Assembly: GCA_020861205.1 (NCBI GenBank)
Contig: JAJBSY010000214.1
Span: 1-9,004 of the forward strand
Direction: 5' to 3'
Length of the DNA stretch: 9,004 nucleotides
Source: Deltaproteobacteria bacterium
GTDB lineage: Bacteria; Desulfobacterota; Desulfovibrionia; Desulfovibrionales; Desulfovibrionaceae
In this document: positions 1-6,792 of the stretch, one piece after another
Position numbering within the stretch: the stretch's first letter is position 1
How the letters are laid out: each line of letters opens with the position of its first letter
Notes under the pieces: model-generated
What the model saw: the letters and a program-made list of their open reading frames with translations, nothing else
Databases searched by the model: none
What the model was told of the DNA's origin: nothing
Program-made: the position numbers and the translations under genes

Positions 1-462
1 GTCAACGAGAGCGAAATCGCCTCGGCGATGCTGACGTTGATGGAAGAGTACAAGCTCGTGGCGGAAGGGGCGGGCGCGGTTTCCGTGGCCGCCGCCATGT
101 ACGGAAAAGTGGATGTGCGGGGGAAAAACGTGTGCTGCGTCGTTTCCGGCGGGAACGTGGACGTCAACATCCTCGCCCTGGTCATCAACAAAGGGTTGAA
201 AAAGACCGGCCGGGTGATGGAATTTGAAACCATTCTGGAGGACAAACCGAGGCAGCTCAAAAGGGTCCTCGGCATCCTGGCCGACGAAGGCGCGAATATC
301 CTGGCGGTCCAACACGAACGCGAAAGCGGCGACACGGAAGTGGGCCAGTGCGTCGTGGGGCTTAAGCTGGAGACACGCGGCCCCGAGCATATCGAACAGA
401 TAACGCAGGCGCTGCAACACAGGGGTTACAGCGTCTATTTCCAAAACAGAAAATATGACTGA
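1..462 (+). CDS. ilvA: Threonine ammonia-lyase, C-terminal part with ACT domain (5' end outside window)
   Basis: This is the 3' part of a PLP-dependent enzyme that deaminates threonine (often also serine) to 2-oxobutyrate (or pyruvate) and ammonia in the cytoplasm. The frame is open from base 1, so the start, the PLP lysine and the glycine loop lie outside the window. The visible 153 residues begin VNESEIASAM, continue with EGAGAVS (about residues 32-38), and include the SGGNVD motif (about 54-59). SGGN-type serines contact the PLP ring nitrogen in this fold. From about residue 75 to the end there is one ACT domain (GRVMEFETILEDKP onward). This fits the medium-length, single-ACT form rather than the long two-ACT biosynthetic form. 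ACT domains usually sense amino acids such as isoleucine or valine, so allosteric control is likely. It ends 15 bases before a symporter gene and is probably cotranscribed with it, which favours a catabolic or uptake-linked role over pure isoleucine synthesis. Confidence 0.88.
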   Translation, partial: VNESEIASAMLTLMEEYKLVAEGAGAVSVAAAMYGKVDVRGKNVCCVVSGGNVDVNILALVINKGLKKTGRVMEFETILEDKPRQLKRVLGILADEGANILAVQHERESGDTEVGQCVVGLKLETRGPEHIEQITQALQHRGYSVYFQNRKYD

Positions 463-477
463 TTTACGGAGATCCCA

Positions 478-1719
478 ATGAAAAAATTCGGTTTGGTTCC
501 CCGTCTCATCCTCGCGATCATCCTGGGCATCGTCATCGGCCTTTTCCTGCCCGAAGCCGTTGTCCGCCTGGTGGTCACCTTTGCGAGCATCTTCTCCAAC
601 TTCCTCAAGTTCATCATCCCCCTGATGATCATCGGCTTCATCATCGCCGGGATCGCGGACCTGGGCCGCGGGGCGGGGAAACTGCTCGCGATCACCACCG
701 GTATCGCCTACACCTCCACCATCGTGGCGGGTACGCTGGCATTCATCCTGGCGACGACCATATTCCCGCTTTTCATCACCCCCGGATCCGTGACCGGGCT
801 GGACGCGGAAGCCGGGATGCTGTCCCCCTTCTTCACCATCGTCATGCCGCCCATGCTTGACGTCACACAGGCGCTGGTCTTCGCCTTTACGTTCGGTCTG
901 TGCATTTCCGCCCTGCAACGAGGCGGAACGAAAGCGGGCGGCGCTCTTTACGGCTTCTTCAGCGATTTTTCGGCGGCCATCAACCTGGTGCTCGCCAAGG
1001 TCATCATTCCCCTGCTGCCATTGTACATTTGCGGCACATTCGCCAACCTGACCTATTCAGGCCAGGTGTTCAGCATTCTTTCAATATTCTGGAAAGTGCT
1101 CGTCCTGGTCATCGCCCTGCACCTCGCGTACCTGACCGTCTTTTTCTTCATCGCGGGCAGCATCGGCCGGAAAAACCCCCTGCAGCTCATCCGCAACCAG
1201 GTTTCCGGCTACCTGACCGCCATCGGAACCCAATCCTCGGCCGCCACGATCCCGGTCAACCTGACCTGCGCGGAAAAGAACGGCGTATCCAAAAGCATAC
1301 GCGAGTTCGTCATACCGCTTTGCGCCACCATCCACCTGTGCGGCAGCATCGTCACCATAACTTCCTGCGTGGTGGCGGCCCTGATGATGAGCGGCACCGT
1401 CTACGGCTTCACGACCTTCTTTCCCTTCCTGCTCACCCTCGGCATCGCCATGGTGGCGGCGCCGGGCGCGCCGGGCGGCGCGATCATGGCGGCCCTGCCC
1501 TTTCTCTCCATGGTGGGCATTCCGCCGGAAGGCGCCATCGCCAGCCTGCTGATAGCCCTCTACATCACGCAGGACAGTTTCGGCACGGCGGCCAACGTCT
1601 CCGGCGATAACGCCATCGCCGTCATCATCGACGCCTTGCACCAACGGTTCGCGACAAAGGAACCGGAAGGCGCGGACGCGACTTCCACGGTCTCCGCCGC
1701 TCCGTGCCGGGGTGACTGA
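478..1719 (+). CDS. DAACS (SLC1/GltPh-fold) amino acid:cation symporter, SstT-like variant
   Basis: This is a 413-residue inner-membrane secondary transporter of the dicarboxylate/amino acid:cation symporter family, rich in hydrophobic segments throughout. The ATG has an ACGGAG ribosome site at 466-471 with a 6-base spacer. Landmarks of the fold are visible: hairpin 1 TQSSAATIPV (251-260), the TM7 motif region TIHLCGS (284-290), hairpin 2 PGAPGGAIMAAL (329-340), and TM8 DSFGTAANVSGD (366-377). By my alignment to GltPh, Asp394, Thr398, Asn401 and Asp405 are kept (366, 370, 373, 377). Arg397, which binds the substrate's side-chain carboxylate, is Gly369, and Asp390 is Tyr362. The NMDGT sodium-site motif reads HLCGS. 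Hairpin 1 lacks the usual arginine and resembles SstT. A neutral substrate such as threonine or serine is therefore inferred, supported by the threonine ammonia-lyase gene just upstream. The polar C-terminal tail (about 390-413) is not conserved. The family is sure; the substrate is not shown. Confidence 0.9.
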   Translation: MKKFGLVPRLILAIILGIVIGLFLPEAVVRLVVTFASIFSNFLKFIIPLMIIGFIIAGIADLGRGAGKLLAITTGIAYTSTIVAGTLAFILATTIFPLFITPGSVTGLDAEAGMLSPFFTIVMPPMLDVTQALVFAFTFGLCISALQRGGTKAGGALYGFFSDFSAAINLVLAKVIIPLLPLYICGTFANLTYSGQVFSILSIFWKVLVLVIALHLAYLTVFFFIAGSIGRKNPLQLIRNQVSGYLTAIGTQSSAATIPVNLTCAEKNGVSKSIREFVIPLCATIHLCGSIVTITSCVVAALMMSGTVYGFTTFFPFLLTLGIAMVAAPGAPGGAIMAALPFLSMVGIPPEGAIASLLIALYITQDSFGTAANVSGDNAIAVIIDALHQRFATKEPEGADATSTVSAAPCRGD

Positions 1720-1729
1720 CGGCCGGACG

Positions 1730-1769
1730 AAACCACCCTCCCGGCCGTCGGCCGGGAGGGTGGTTTTTT
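1730..1769 (+). terminator. Rho-independent terminator after the symporter gene
   Basis: A perfect 16-bp stem (1730-1745 with 1751-1766) encloses a 5-base loop, and a run of six T (1764-1769) begins at the stem's end. It starts 11 bases after the symporter stop codon. Read on the - strand, the same hairpin lies 27 bases past the stop of the converging PfpI-family gene, but is followed by only TTT and then CG. It should be strong for the + strand and at best weak for the - strand. Confidence 0.95.
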
Positions 1770-1795
1770 GATCGAACGGTACCAAAATTCCGCTG

Positions 1796-2320
1796 TTACG
1801 AACCGAAAAACGCGATAACCGCTTTCATGAATTCCGGCAGGTCGTCCGGCCTGCGGCTCGTAATCATGTTCTTGTCCACCACCACGGGAGCATCGTGCCA
1901 CTCCGCGCCCGCGTTGACCATGTCATCCTTGATGGCCCCCACGGACGTGGCTTTCCGGCCCTTGACGATTCCCGCTGAAATGGGCAGCCAGCCGGCATGG
2001 CAGATGAACGCGACAAGCTTCCCTCGGTCGTTCATGGCTTTGACAAACGCCTTGGCGGCATCGGACCGGCGCATGTAATCCGGCGCGAAACCGCCCGGGA
2101 TGATGACCCCGTCAAAATCCTCGGCCTTCAGGTCGGAAAAGGCCGCATCGGCCGTGGCCAGCATACCGACCTTGCCGTGATACTCCTTGCCCGCCTCGGT
2201 TCCGGCCACGACCACCGCCGCTCCGGCTTCCTTCAAACGGTGCCGGGGATACCAGAACTCATGTTCGTCGTACAGGTTCTCGACCAGCAGGGCAAATTTC
2301 TTTCCGCGCAATTCGTTCAT
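1796..2320 (-). CDS. DJ-1/PfpI family protein (class I glutamine amidotransferase-like fold)
   Basis: This 174-residue, single-domain cytoplasmic protein has the usual length for PfpI/YhbO-type members. Family landmarks are GVIIPGG (71-77) and the nucleophile-elbow sequence AFICHAGW (104-111), which gives candidate catalytic residues Cys107 and His108. Glu14 in VENLYDEHE is a candidate acidic partner. The C-terminal block [11 protein letters not shown] (154-164) is typical of the PfpI group. Members have been reported as intracellular peptidases, glyoxalases or deglycases that repair glycated molecules. The sequence alone does not choose among these, and the deglycase role is debated in the literature. 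The ATG has a GGAGG site at 2327-2331 with a 6-base spacer. Its first bases overlap the mtnA stop codon as ATGA (2317-2320), so it is probably translationally coupled to mtnA and made together with it. No signal peptide is visible. Confidence 0.9.
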   Translation of the reverse strand: MNELRGKKFALLVENLYDEHEFWYPRHRLKEAGAAVVVAGTEAGKEYHGKVGMLATADAAFSDLKAEDFDGVIIPGGFAPDYMRRSDAAKAFVKAMNDRGKLVAFICHAGWLPISAGIVKGRKATSVGAIKDDMVNAGAEWHDAPVVVDKNMITSRRPDDLPEFMKAVIAFFGS

Positions 2321-3384
2321 CGCTCGCCTCCGTTATTTCCTTTCATCGCGCACCGCGCGATACTCTCCGGATAGGGAGGATACAGAATACCGTTTTCCGT
2401 GATGATGGCCGTTATTAAATGACCCGGCGTCACATCGAAGGCGAAGTTGTAGGCTTCCACGCCTTCGGGCATGACCCTGCACGGACCGATATTCGCGACT
2501 TCCCCGTCGTCGCGTTCCTCGATGGGGATGGCGCCGCCGTTCGGGGTTCCGGGATCGATGGTTGAAACGGGCGCGGCCACGTAAAAGGGAATGCCGTGTT
2601 CTTTCGCCAGCACGGCGACGGTGTACGTCCCGATTTTGTTGGCCGTGTCGCCGTTGGCCGCGATGCGGTCCGCCCCCACGATCACCCGGTCCACCAGGCC
2701 CTTGCGCATGAGCAACCCCGCCGCGTTGTCGCAGGCCACCCTGACCGGTATGCCGTCCCTGGCGAGCTCATAGGCCGTCAGGCGCGCTCCCTGGAGCACC
2801 GGCCGTGTTTCATCCGCGATCACGGCGATCTTTTTGCCCTGGCCGACCGCCGCCCGGACAACCCCGAGCGCGGTGCCGAAACCGGCTGTCGCCAGCGCGC
2901 CGGCATTGCAGTGGGTCAGGACGGTATCCCCGTCCCTGAGAAGTTCAGCCCCAAAGGCCCCCAGGGCCTTGTTCGCGGCGACGTCCTCTTCCTGCATGGC
3001 GGCAGCCTCGGCGTGCCAAAGGGTGGCAAGAGCTTCGGGCGTCGCGGGAGCCTTGTCCCGCATCACCCGCCGCATCCGCGCAACGGCCCAGGCAAGATTC
3101 ACGGCCGTGGGCCGCGCATTCTCCAGGCGGTCCAGGGCCGATGCCACGAAAGAGCGCCAGTCTTCGGCGGAAGGCAGCTCCGCCGCTTCCCGCGCGGCCA
3201 GGAGCGCTCCCCAGGCCGCAGCCACGCCGATGGCCGGAGCCCCGCGCACCGTCAGGTCCTTGATGGAATGGACGACATCGTCAACCGTCGCGCAGGCCAC
3301 GGTTTGCTCGCGCGACGGCAGGGCTTTCTGGTCGAGAAGGAGAAGGTGACCGGCGGCGCGGTCGAAGCGAATGTGTGCGTCCAT
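2317..3384 (-). CDS. mtnA: S-methyl-5-thioribose-1-phosphate isomerase
   Basis: MtnA converts 5-methylthioribose-1-phosphate to 5-methylthioribulose-1-phosphate, an aldose-ketose isomerisation in methionine salvage from methylthioadenosine, in the cytoplasm. The protein is 355 residues, normal for the family. Diagnostic motifs are RGAPAIG (47-53), [12 protein letters not shown] with catalytic Cys159, [16 protein letters not shown] (192-207), [18 protein letters not shown] with catalytic Asp239, PVSTID, IPIEERD and FAFDVTP near the end. The Cys and Asp positions match those of B. subtilis MtnA (160 and 240) almost exactly. The ATG at 3384 is chosen over an in-frame TTG at 3393 because the only good ribosome site (3396-3401) would sit 2 bases from the TTG. 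It lies 72 bases downstream of purF and overlaps the next gene by 4 bases. The partner steps (MTA nucleosidase or phosphorylase, MTR kinase, and later enzymes) are not in the window, so which version of the pathway is used cannot be told. Confidence 0.97.
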   Translation of the reverse strand: MDAHIRFDRAAGHLLLLDQKALPSREQTVACATVDDVVHSIKDLTVRGAPAIGVAAAWGALLAAREAAELPSAEDWRSFVASALDRLENARPTAVNLAWAVARMRRVMRDKAPATPEALATLWHAEAAAMQEEDVAANKALGAFGAELLRDGDTVLTHCNAGALATAGFGTALGVVRAAVGQGKKIAVIADETRPVLQGARLTAYELARDGIPVRVACDNAAGLLMRKGLVDRVIVGADRIAANGDTANKIGTYTVAVLAKEHGIPFYVAAPVSTIDPGTPNGGAIPIEERDDGEVANIGPCRVMPEGVEAYNFAFDVTPGHLITAIITENGILYPPYPESIARCAMKGNNGGER

Positions 3385-3395
3385 GGTATACAAGG

Positions 3396-3401
3396 CCCTC
3401 C
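3396..3401 (-). promoter_or_regulatory. Ribosome binding site of mtnA (decides the start)
   Basis: On the - strand this reads GGAGGG, 11 bases before the ATG at 3384. The spacing is slightly long for that ATG but impossible (2 bases) for the in-frame TTG at 3393. In the transcript, AGGGC of this site could pair with GCCCU upstream (3395-3399 with 3409-3413, a 5-bp stem with a 9-base loop). That would partly hide the site. It is a weak structure and its effect is unproven. Confidence 0.7.
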
Positions 3402-3456
3402 GGCCGAAAGGGCGGCCCCGGCGCGGCCGGCCGGAACCGGCCAGCCGGATCTCTCG

Positions 3457-4851
3457 CTATTTTTCGCCTGTCCCGCAACATTTGCCGTGGATGTAATCTT
3501 CCGGCGGCACGCAGTAGTTGCCGTCGAAACAGGCCATGCAATAGGCGTCGGTCTTCGCCACGGCCCGAAGCAGCCCCTGGTGGCTCAAAAAATGGAGGCT
3601 GTCCAGGTCGAGCATGGCGCGGATTTCTTCCTGGGAATGGTTCACGGCGAGCAGTTCTCTGGGGTTCGCGAAATCAACGCCGTAAAAGCACGGATGCGTT
3701 ACCGGCGGGCAGGAAACCCGGCAATGCACTTCCCTGGCACCCAGCTCGCGCAATTTTTTAACCCGCGTGCTCATGGTGGTGCCGCGGACGATGGAGTCGT
3801 CCACGATCACGATGCGTTTGCCCTCGATCATTTCATGCACGGGATTGATTTTCACCCGCACGGAAAAATCGCGCATGTCCTGCGTGGGCTGAATGAAGGT
3901 TCTGCCGATATAGTGATTGCGGATAAGCGCGTGCTCGTACGGCAACCCGGAAGCCTGGGCGTAGCCCACGGCGCAGTAAATGCCCGAATCCGGGAACGGC
4001 ATGACGAAATCCGCTTCCACCGGGGCTTCCTCGGCGAGAATCCGCCCCATGGCCTTGCGGCACATGTACACGTTCTCGCCGAAAATGTTGGAGTCGGGCC
4101 GGGCGAAGTATACCAGTTCGAAAATGCACTGGCGCATGGGCGCTTCCTGCTCCAGGGTGCGCGAGCGGAGTTTCCCGTCCTCGATTATCACGAACTCGCC
4201 CGGTTCGAGCGTGCGCAGGTACTCGGCTTCCAGAAGGTCGAAAGCGCAGGTCTCCGACGCCATCACGTAGGACGATTTGTACCGGCCGAGCGACAGCGGC
4301 CGGATGCCGTACGGATCCCGGATGCCCATGAGCACGCCGTCCACCATGATTAACAGGCTGTATGCCCCTTTCACCACCTTGCAGGCCGCGATGATCGAGT
4401 CTTCGAGGGTCATCATGCGCATGTTGCGCACGATGAGGTGCAGAAAAATCTCGCTGTCGGAATCGGACTGAAAAATGGCTCCGTCCGCCTCCATCTTCCG
4501 GCGCAGCGAAGCGGCGTTCACAAGGTTGCCGTTATGGGCGAGCGCGATCATCTGGTCCACGTGGTGGACCATGAGCGGCTGGGCGTTGCGGGGCGAGGAC
4601 GACCCGGCGGTGGAATACCGCACATGGCCGATGGCCGTATGGCCGAGGAGCTTGTGCGTCAGTTCGTGTTCGGTAAAGACATTGTGCACGAGCCCCATGG
4701 CCTTGTGCTCATGCATGTGCTCCCCGTCCCACGTGACGATGCCCGCGCTTTCCTGGCCCCGATGCTGCTGGGCGTACAGCCCGAAATAGGTCAGCCGCGC
4801 CGCGTCCGGATGGTTTTCAATGCCGAAAAGCCCACATTCTTCTTTGATCAC
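3457..4851 (-). CDS. purF: Amidophosphoribosyltransferase (glutamine PRPP amidotransferase), Fe-S type
   Basis: PurF catalyses the first step of purine synthesis: PRPP + glutamine + water to 5-phosphoribosylamine, glutamate and pyrophosphate. The protein is 464 residues. It begins MIKEECGLFGI, so Cys6 is the N-terminal nucleophile after removal of a 5-residue propeptide, as in the B. subtilis type. The glutaminase domain (about 6-235) shows QQHRGQESAGI, HVRYSTAGSSS and AHNGNL. The phosphoribosyltransferase domain carries ARPDSNIFG and the PRPP loop VIVDDSIVRGTT (348-359). Four cysteines align with the B. subtilis [4Fe-4S] ligands: Cys242 (QCIFE), Cys388 (HPCFYG), and Cys438 and Cys441 (CMAC). 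The cluster is therefore probably present, which suits an anaerobe. Extra cysteines sit at 447, 458 and 459 in the tail. The GTG start is supported by a ribosome site at 4857-4862 and by the short propeptide. The gene lies 87 bases downstream of glmS, another N-terminal-Cys amidotransferase. No purine riboswitch is evident. Confidence 0.97.
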   Translation of the reverse strand: MIKEECGLFGIENHPDAARLTYFGLYAQQHRGQESAGIVTWDGEHMHEHKAMGLVHNVFTEHELTHKLLGHTAIGHVRYSTAGSSSPRNAQPLMVHHVDQMIALAHNGNLVNAASLRRKMEADGAIFQSDSDSEIFLHLIVRNMRMMTLEDSIIAACKVVKGAYSLLIMVDGVLMGIRDPYGIRPLSLGRYKSSYVMASETCAFDLLEAEYLRTLEPGEFVIIEDGKLRSRTLEQEAPMRQCIFELVYFARPDSNIFGENVYMCRKAMGRILAEEAPVEADFVMPFPDSGIYCAVGYAQASGLPYEHALIRNHYIGRTFIQPTQDMRDFSVRVKINPVHEMIEGKRIVIVDDSIVRGTTMSTRVKKLRELGAREVHCRVSCPPVTHPCFYGVDFANPRELLAVNHSQEEIRAMLDLDSLHFLSHQGLLRAVAKTDAYCMACFDGNYCVPPEDYIHGKCCGTGEK

Positions 4852-4856
4852 ACGGA

Positions 4857-4862
4857 TCCTTT
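4857..4862 (-). promoter_or_regulatory. Ribosome binding site of purF (supports the GTG start)
   Basis: On the - strand this reads AAAGGA, 5 bases before the GTG at 4851. No ATG gives the needed N-terminal cysteine close to the start, so this site and Cys6 together fix GTG as the start codon. Confidence 0.75.
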
Positions 4863-4880
4863 CTTGTTGATGGTCAGCGG

Positions 4881-4925
4881 CTCCCGGCGGTTCGGGCAGG
4901 CGCCCCGGCCGGGAGACGGGGCGTC
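4881..4925 (-). repeat. GC-rich interlocking hairpins in the glmS-purF spacer (possible pseudoknot)
   Basis: The 87-base spacer between the glmS stop and the purF start holds two interlocking inverted repeats. In the purF-sense transcript, stem 1 is CGCCCC/GGGGCG (4923-4918 with 4906-4901). Stem 2 is CTCCCGGC/GCCGGGAG (4915-4908 with 4888-4881), with its first arm inside the loop of stem 1. Connecting loops are about 2, 1 and 12 bases, which fits an H-type pseudoknot or two competing hairpins. No T-run follows, so it is not an intrinsic terminator. Bases 4905-4917 also form one half of a 13-base inverted repeat with 6801-6813 on the far side of glmS. No function is known. Confidence 0.5.
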
Positions 4926-4938
4926 CATTCTCTTCCCG

Positions 4939-6771
4939 CTACTCCACCGTCACGCTCTTGGCGAGATTTTTGGGCTTGTCCACGTCCGCGCCGCGCGCCA
5001 CGGCGGCGTGGTACGCGAGAAGCTGCAAGGGAACCGAACAGAGAATGGCGTTCATGACCCCGCAGTCGTCATGGATGCGGAACACGTCATCCGCGTGCTG
5101 GGCGATCTCTTCGTCATCCTCGCTGATAATGGCGATGATGCGCCCGTCCCGCGCCTTGACCTCGTTCATGTTGGCGAGAAGCCTGTCGTACCGTTCGCCC
5201 TTGAGCGTGATGAACAGCACGGGCATGTCCTCGTCCACCAGGGCGAGCGGGCCGTGCTTGATCTCCGAGGAGTTCATGCCCTCGGCGTGGATGTAGGAAA
5301 TTTCCTTGAGCTTCAACGCGCCTTCCATGGCAAGGGGCCAGCCCGTGCCGCGCCCGAGGAACAGGAAATGTTCCTTGTCCACGTATTTCAAGGCGATATC
5401 CTTGATGGTCTCGGCCTTGAGCAATGTCTCGTGCATCCGCGCGCTGACCCGGATAAGGTCGCCCGCGCGGCGGCGCATTTCTTCGGTGCTGCCGACGCCG
5501 CGCCGGATCCCGAACCGGAGCGCCAGGATATACAACGACGCGACCATGCTGGTGAACGCCTTGGTGGACGCCACCCCGATCTCCGGCCCGGCCATGAGGG
5601 GCGAAACATACGTGGCTTCCCGCGCTATGGTTGACGACGGCACGTTCACGATGGCCAGCGTCGGGTGCCCCGACTCCTTGACCAGCCGCAGGGCGGAAAG
5701 CGTATCAATGGTTTCCCCGGACTGGGTGACGACCACGTAGAGGGTGCCCGGCTCCATGATGGGGTTGCGGTAGCGGAAATCCGAAGCGTACTCCGGGTAA
5801 CACGGGATACGCGCCACCCGCTCGATCACCAGGCGGCCGACCATGGCGGCATGGTAGGCGGTGCCGTGGGCCAGGAGCACGATGCGTTCCACCTTGTCCA
5901 AGGCCTCGTCCGGGATGTCGCCCTCCGGGGAGGCGATCACGGGCATCCCGCTCTCCGGCAGGGTCAGGCGCGCGTCGATAAGCGTCTTCAAGGTTTTGGG
6001 CTGCTCGTAGATTTCCTTGAGCATGTAATGGTCGTACCCTTCCTTGCTGGCGTCCTCCGCGCTCCATTCGATGGTCGTGATGACCGGGTTGACCGCCTTG
6101 CCGTCCTGGCGGATTTCATATCCTTCCGGTGTGAGCACCGCGACCTGGTTGTCGTCAAGGTACAGGGCCTTGCGGGTATAGGTCAGGAAAGGCACCACGT
6201 CGGAAGCGAGCATGTGCATACCGTCGCCGAATCCCACGGTCAGGGGGCTGCCCTTGCGCGCGCCCACCAGCAGGTCGGGCTTGTCACTGGCCACGATGCC
6301 GAAGGCGTACACGCCGACCAGGCGGGGCAGCACCTTTTCCACGGCGGCCACCAGGTCGCCGTCGTATTCGCGGGCGATCAGGTGGGCCACGACCTCGGTA
6401 TCCGTGTCGGACGCGAACAGCGCGCCCTGTTCTTCCAGCTCTTCGCGCAGGTCCGCGTAGTTGTCGATGATCCCGTTATGCACCACCGCGATGGTTCCGG
6501 TAGGGTCCATGTGCGGGTGCGCGTTGTACTCCGTGGGCGCGCCGTGCGTGGCCCAGCGGGTATGTCCGATCGCCGTGGTGCCGCACGCGTTCGCGGGCAT
6601 GGCCGCCTCCAGGGCGTCCACCCTGCCGACAACGCGTTTTATCGCCAGGCCGCCGGCATCCTGCCAGACGATGCCCACGGAATCGTAACCGCGATATTCG
6701 AGGGCGCGCAGACCCGCGATAACGCCGGGCACGGCGTTGCCGGTTCCGGTAATGCCCATGATGCCGCACAT
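4939..6771 (-). CDS. glmS: Glutamine--fructose-6-phosphate aminotransferase (isomerising)
   Basis: GlmS makes glucosamine-6-phosphate from fructose-6-phosphate and glutamine, the entry step to UDP-GlcNAc, peptidoglycan and LPS. The protein is 610 residues (E. coli 609). The glutaminase domain (2-240) begins with nucleophile Cys2 (MCGIMGI) and shows EYRGYDS, HTRWATHG and HNGIIDNY. Two SIS domains follow (about 285-425 and 455-590), with TQSGETIDTL (349-358), ASTKAFTSMV (401-410), Glu489 and SSEIKHGPLAL (501-511). The C-terminus DKPKNLAKSVTVE contains catalytic Lys604. One deviation is that the sugar-phosphate loop, normally ACGTS, reads AHGTA (301-305). This replaces the cysteine and the phosphate-binding serine (E. 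coli Ser303) with His302 and Ala305, and E. coli Ser347 is Thr349. All other catalytic residues that I can place are present. The ATG has an AGGAG site at 6779-6783, with a 7-base spacer. The gene lies 47 bases downstream of PBP1A, which uses the peptidoglycan precursors this pathway feeds. The spacer is too short for a glmS ribozyme. Confidence 0.97.
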   Translation of the reverse strand: MCGIMGITGTGNAVPGVIAGLRALEYRGYDSVGIVWQDAGGLAIKRVVGRVDALEAAMPANACGTTAIGHTRWATHGAPTEYNAHPHMDPTGTIAVVHNGIIDNYADLREELEEQGALFASDTDTEVVAHLIAREYDGDLVAAVEKVLPRLVGVYAFGIVASDKPDLLVGARKGSPLTVGFGDGMHMLASDVVPFLTYTRKALYLDDNQVAVLTPEGYEIRQDGKAVNPVITTIEWSAEDASKEGYDHYMLKEIYEQPKTLKTLIDARLTLPESGMPVIASPEGDIPDEALDKVERIVLLAHGTAYHAAMVGRLVIERVARIPCYPEYASDFRYRNPIMEPGTLYVVVTQSGETIDTLSALRLVKESGHPTLAIVNVPSSTIAREATYVSPLMAGPEIGVASTKAFTSMVASLYILALRFGIRRGVGSTEEMRRRAGDLIRVSARMHETLLKAETIKDIALKYVDKEHFLFLGRGTGWPLAMEGALKLKEISYIHAEGMNSSEIKHGPLALVDEDMPVLFITLKGERYDRLLANMNEVKARDGRIIAIISEDDEEIAQHADDVFRIHDDCGVMNAILCSVPLQLLAYHAAVARGADVDKPKNLAKSVTVE

Positions 6772-6792
6772 AGGGAAACTCCTGCTATGCCT

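Noticed and set aside
1770..1795. A separate - strand terminator after the PfpI-family gene
   Set aside because: These 26 bases hold no hairpin. The only candidate is the reverse reading of the 1730-1769 hairpin, which has just three T after the stem.
3385..3393. TTG at 3393 as the mtnA start
   Set aside because: The ribosome site at 3396-3401 would be only 2 bases away. The ATG at 3384 gives an 11-base spacer and a normal family N-terminus.
3429..3442. GGCCGG-AA-CCGGCC inverted repeat in the purF-mtnA spacer
   Set aside because: It is a short 6-bp stem with a 2-base loop, no T-run, in extremely GC-rich sequence, so chance is likely. It was not listed as a feature.
2596..4353. Long open frame (over 500 codons) on the + strand across mtnA and purF, and similar ones at 4438-5634, 5665-6822 and 900-1610
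   Set aside because: They are antisense or out of frame to strongly recognised genes. Their composition (many Arg, His, Pro, Gly) is what GC-biased codon use gives in shadow frames, and they show no family motif.
4852..4938. Intrinsic terminator or purine riboswitch between glmS and purF
   Set aside because: The hairpins are not followed by a T-run on either strand, and I see no purine-riboswitch core. They are kept only as a structural curiosity.
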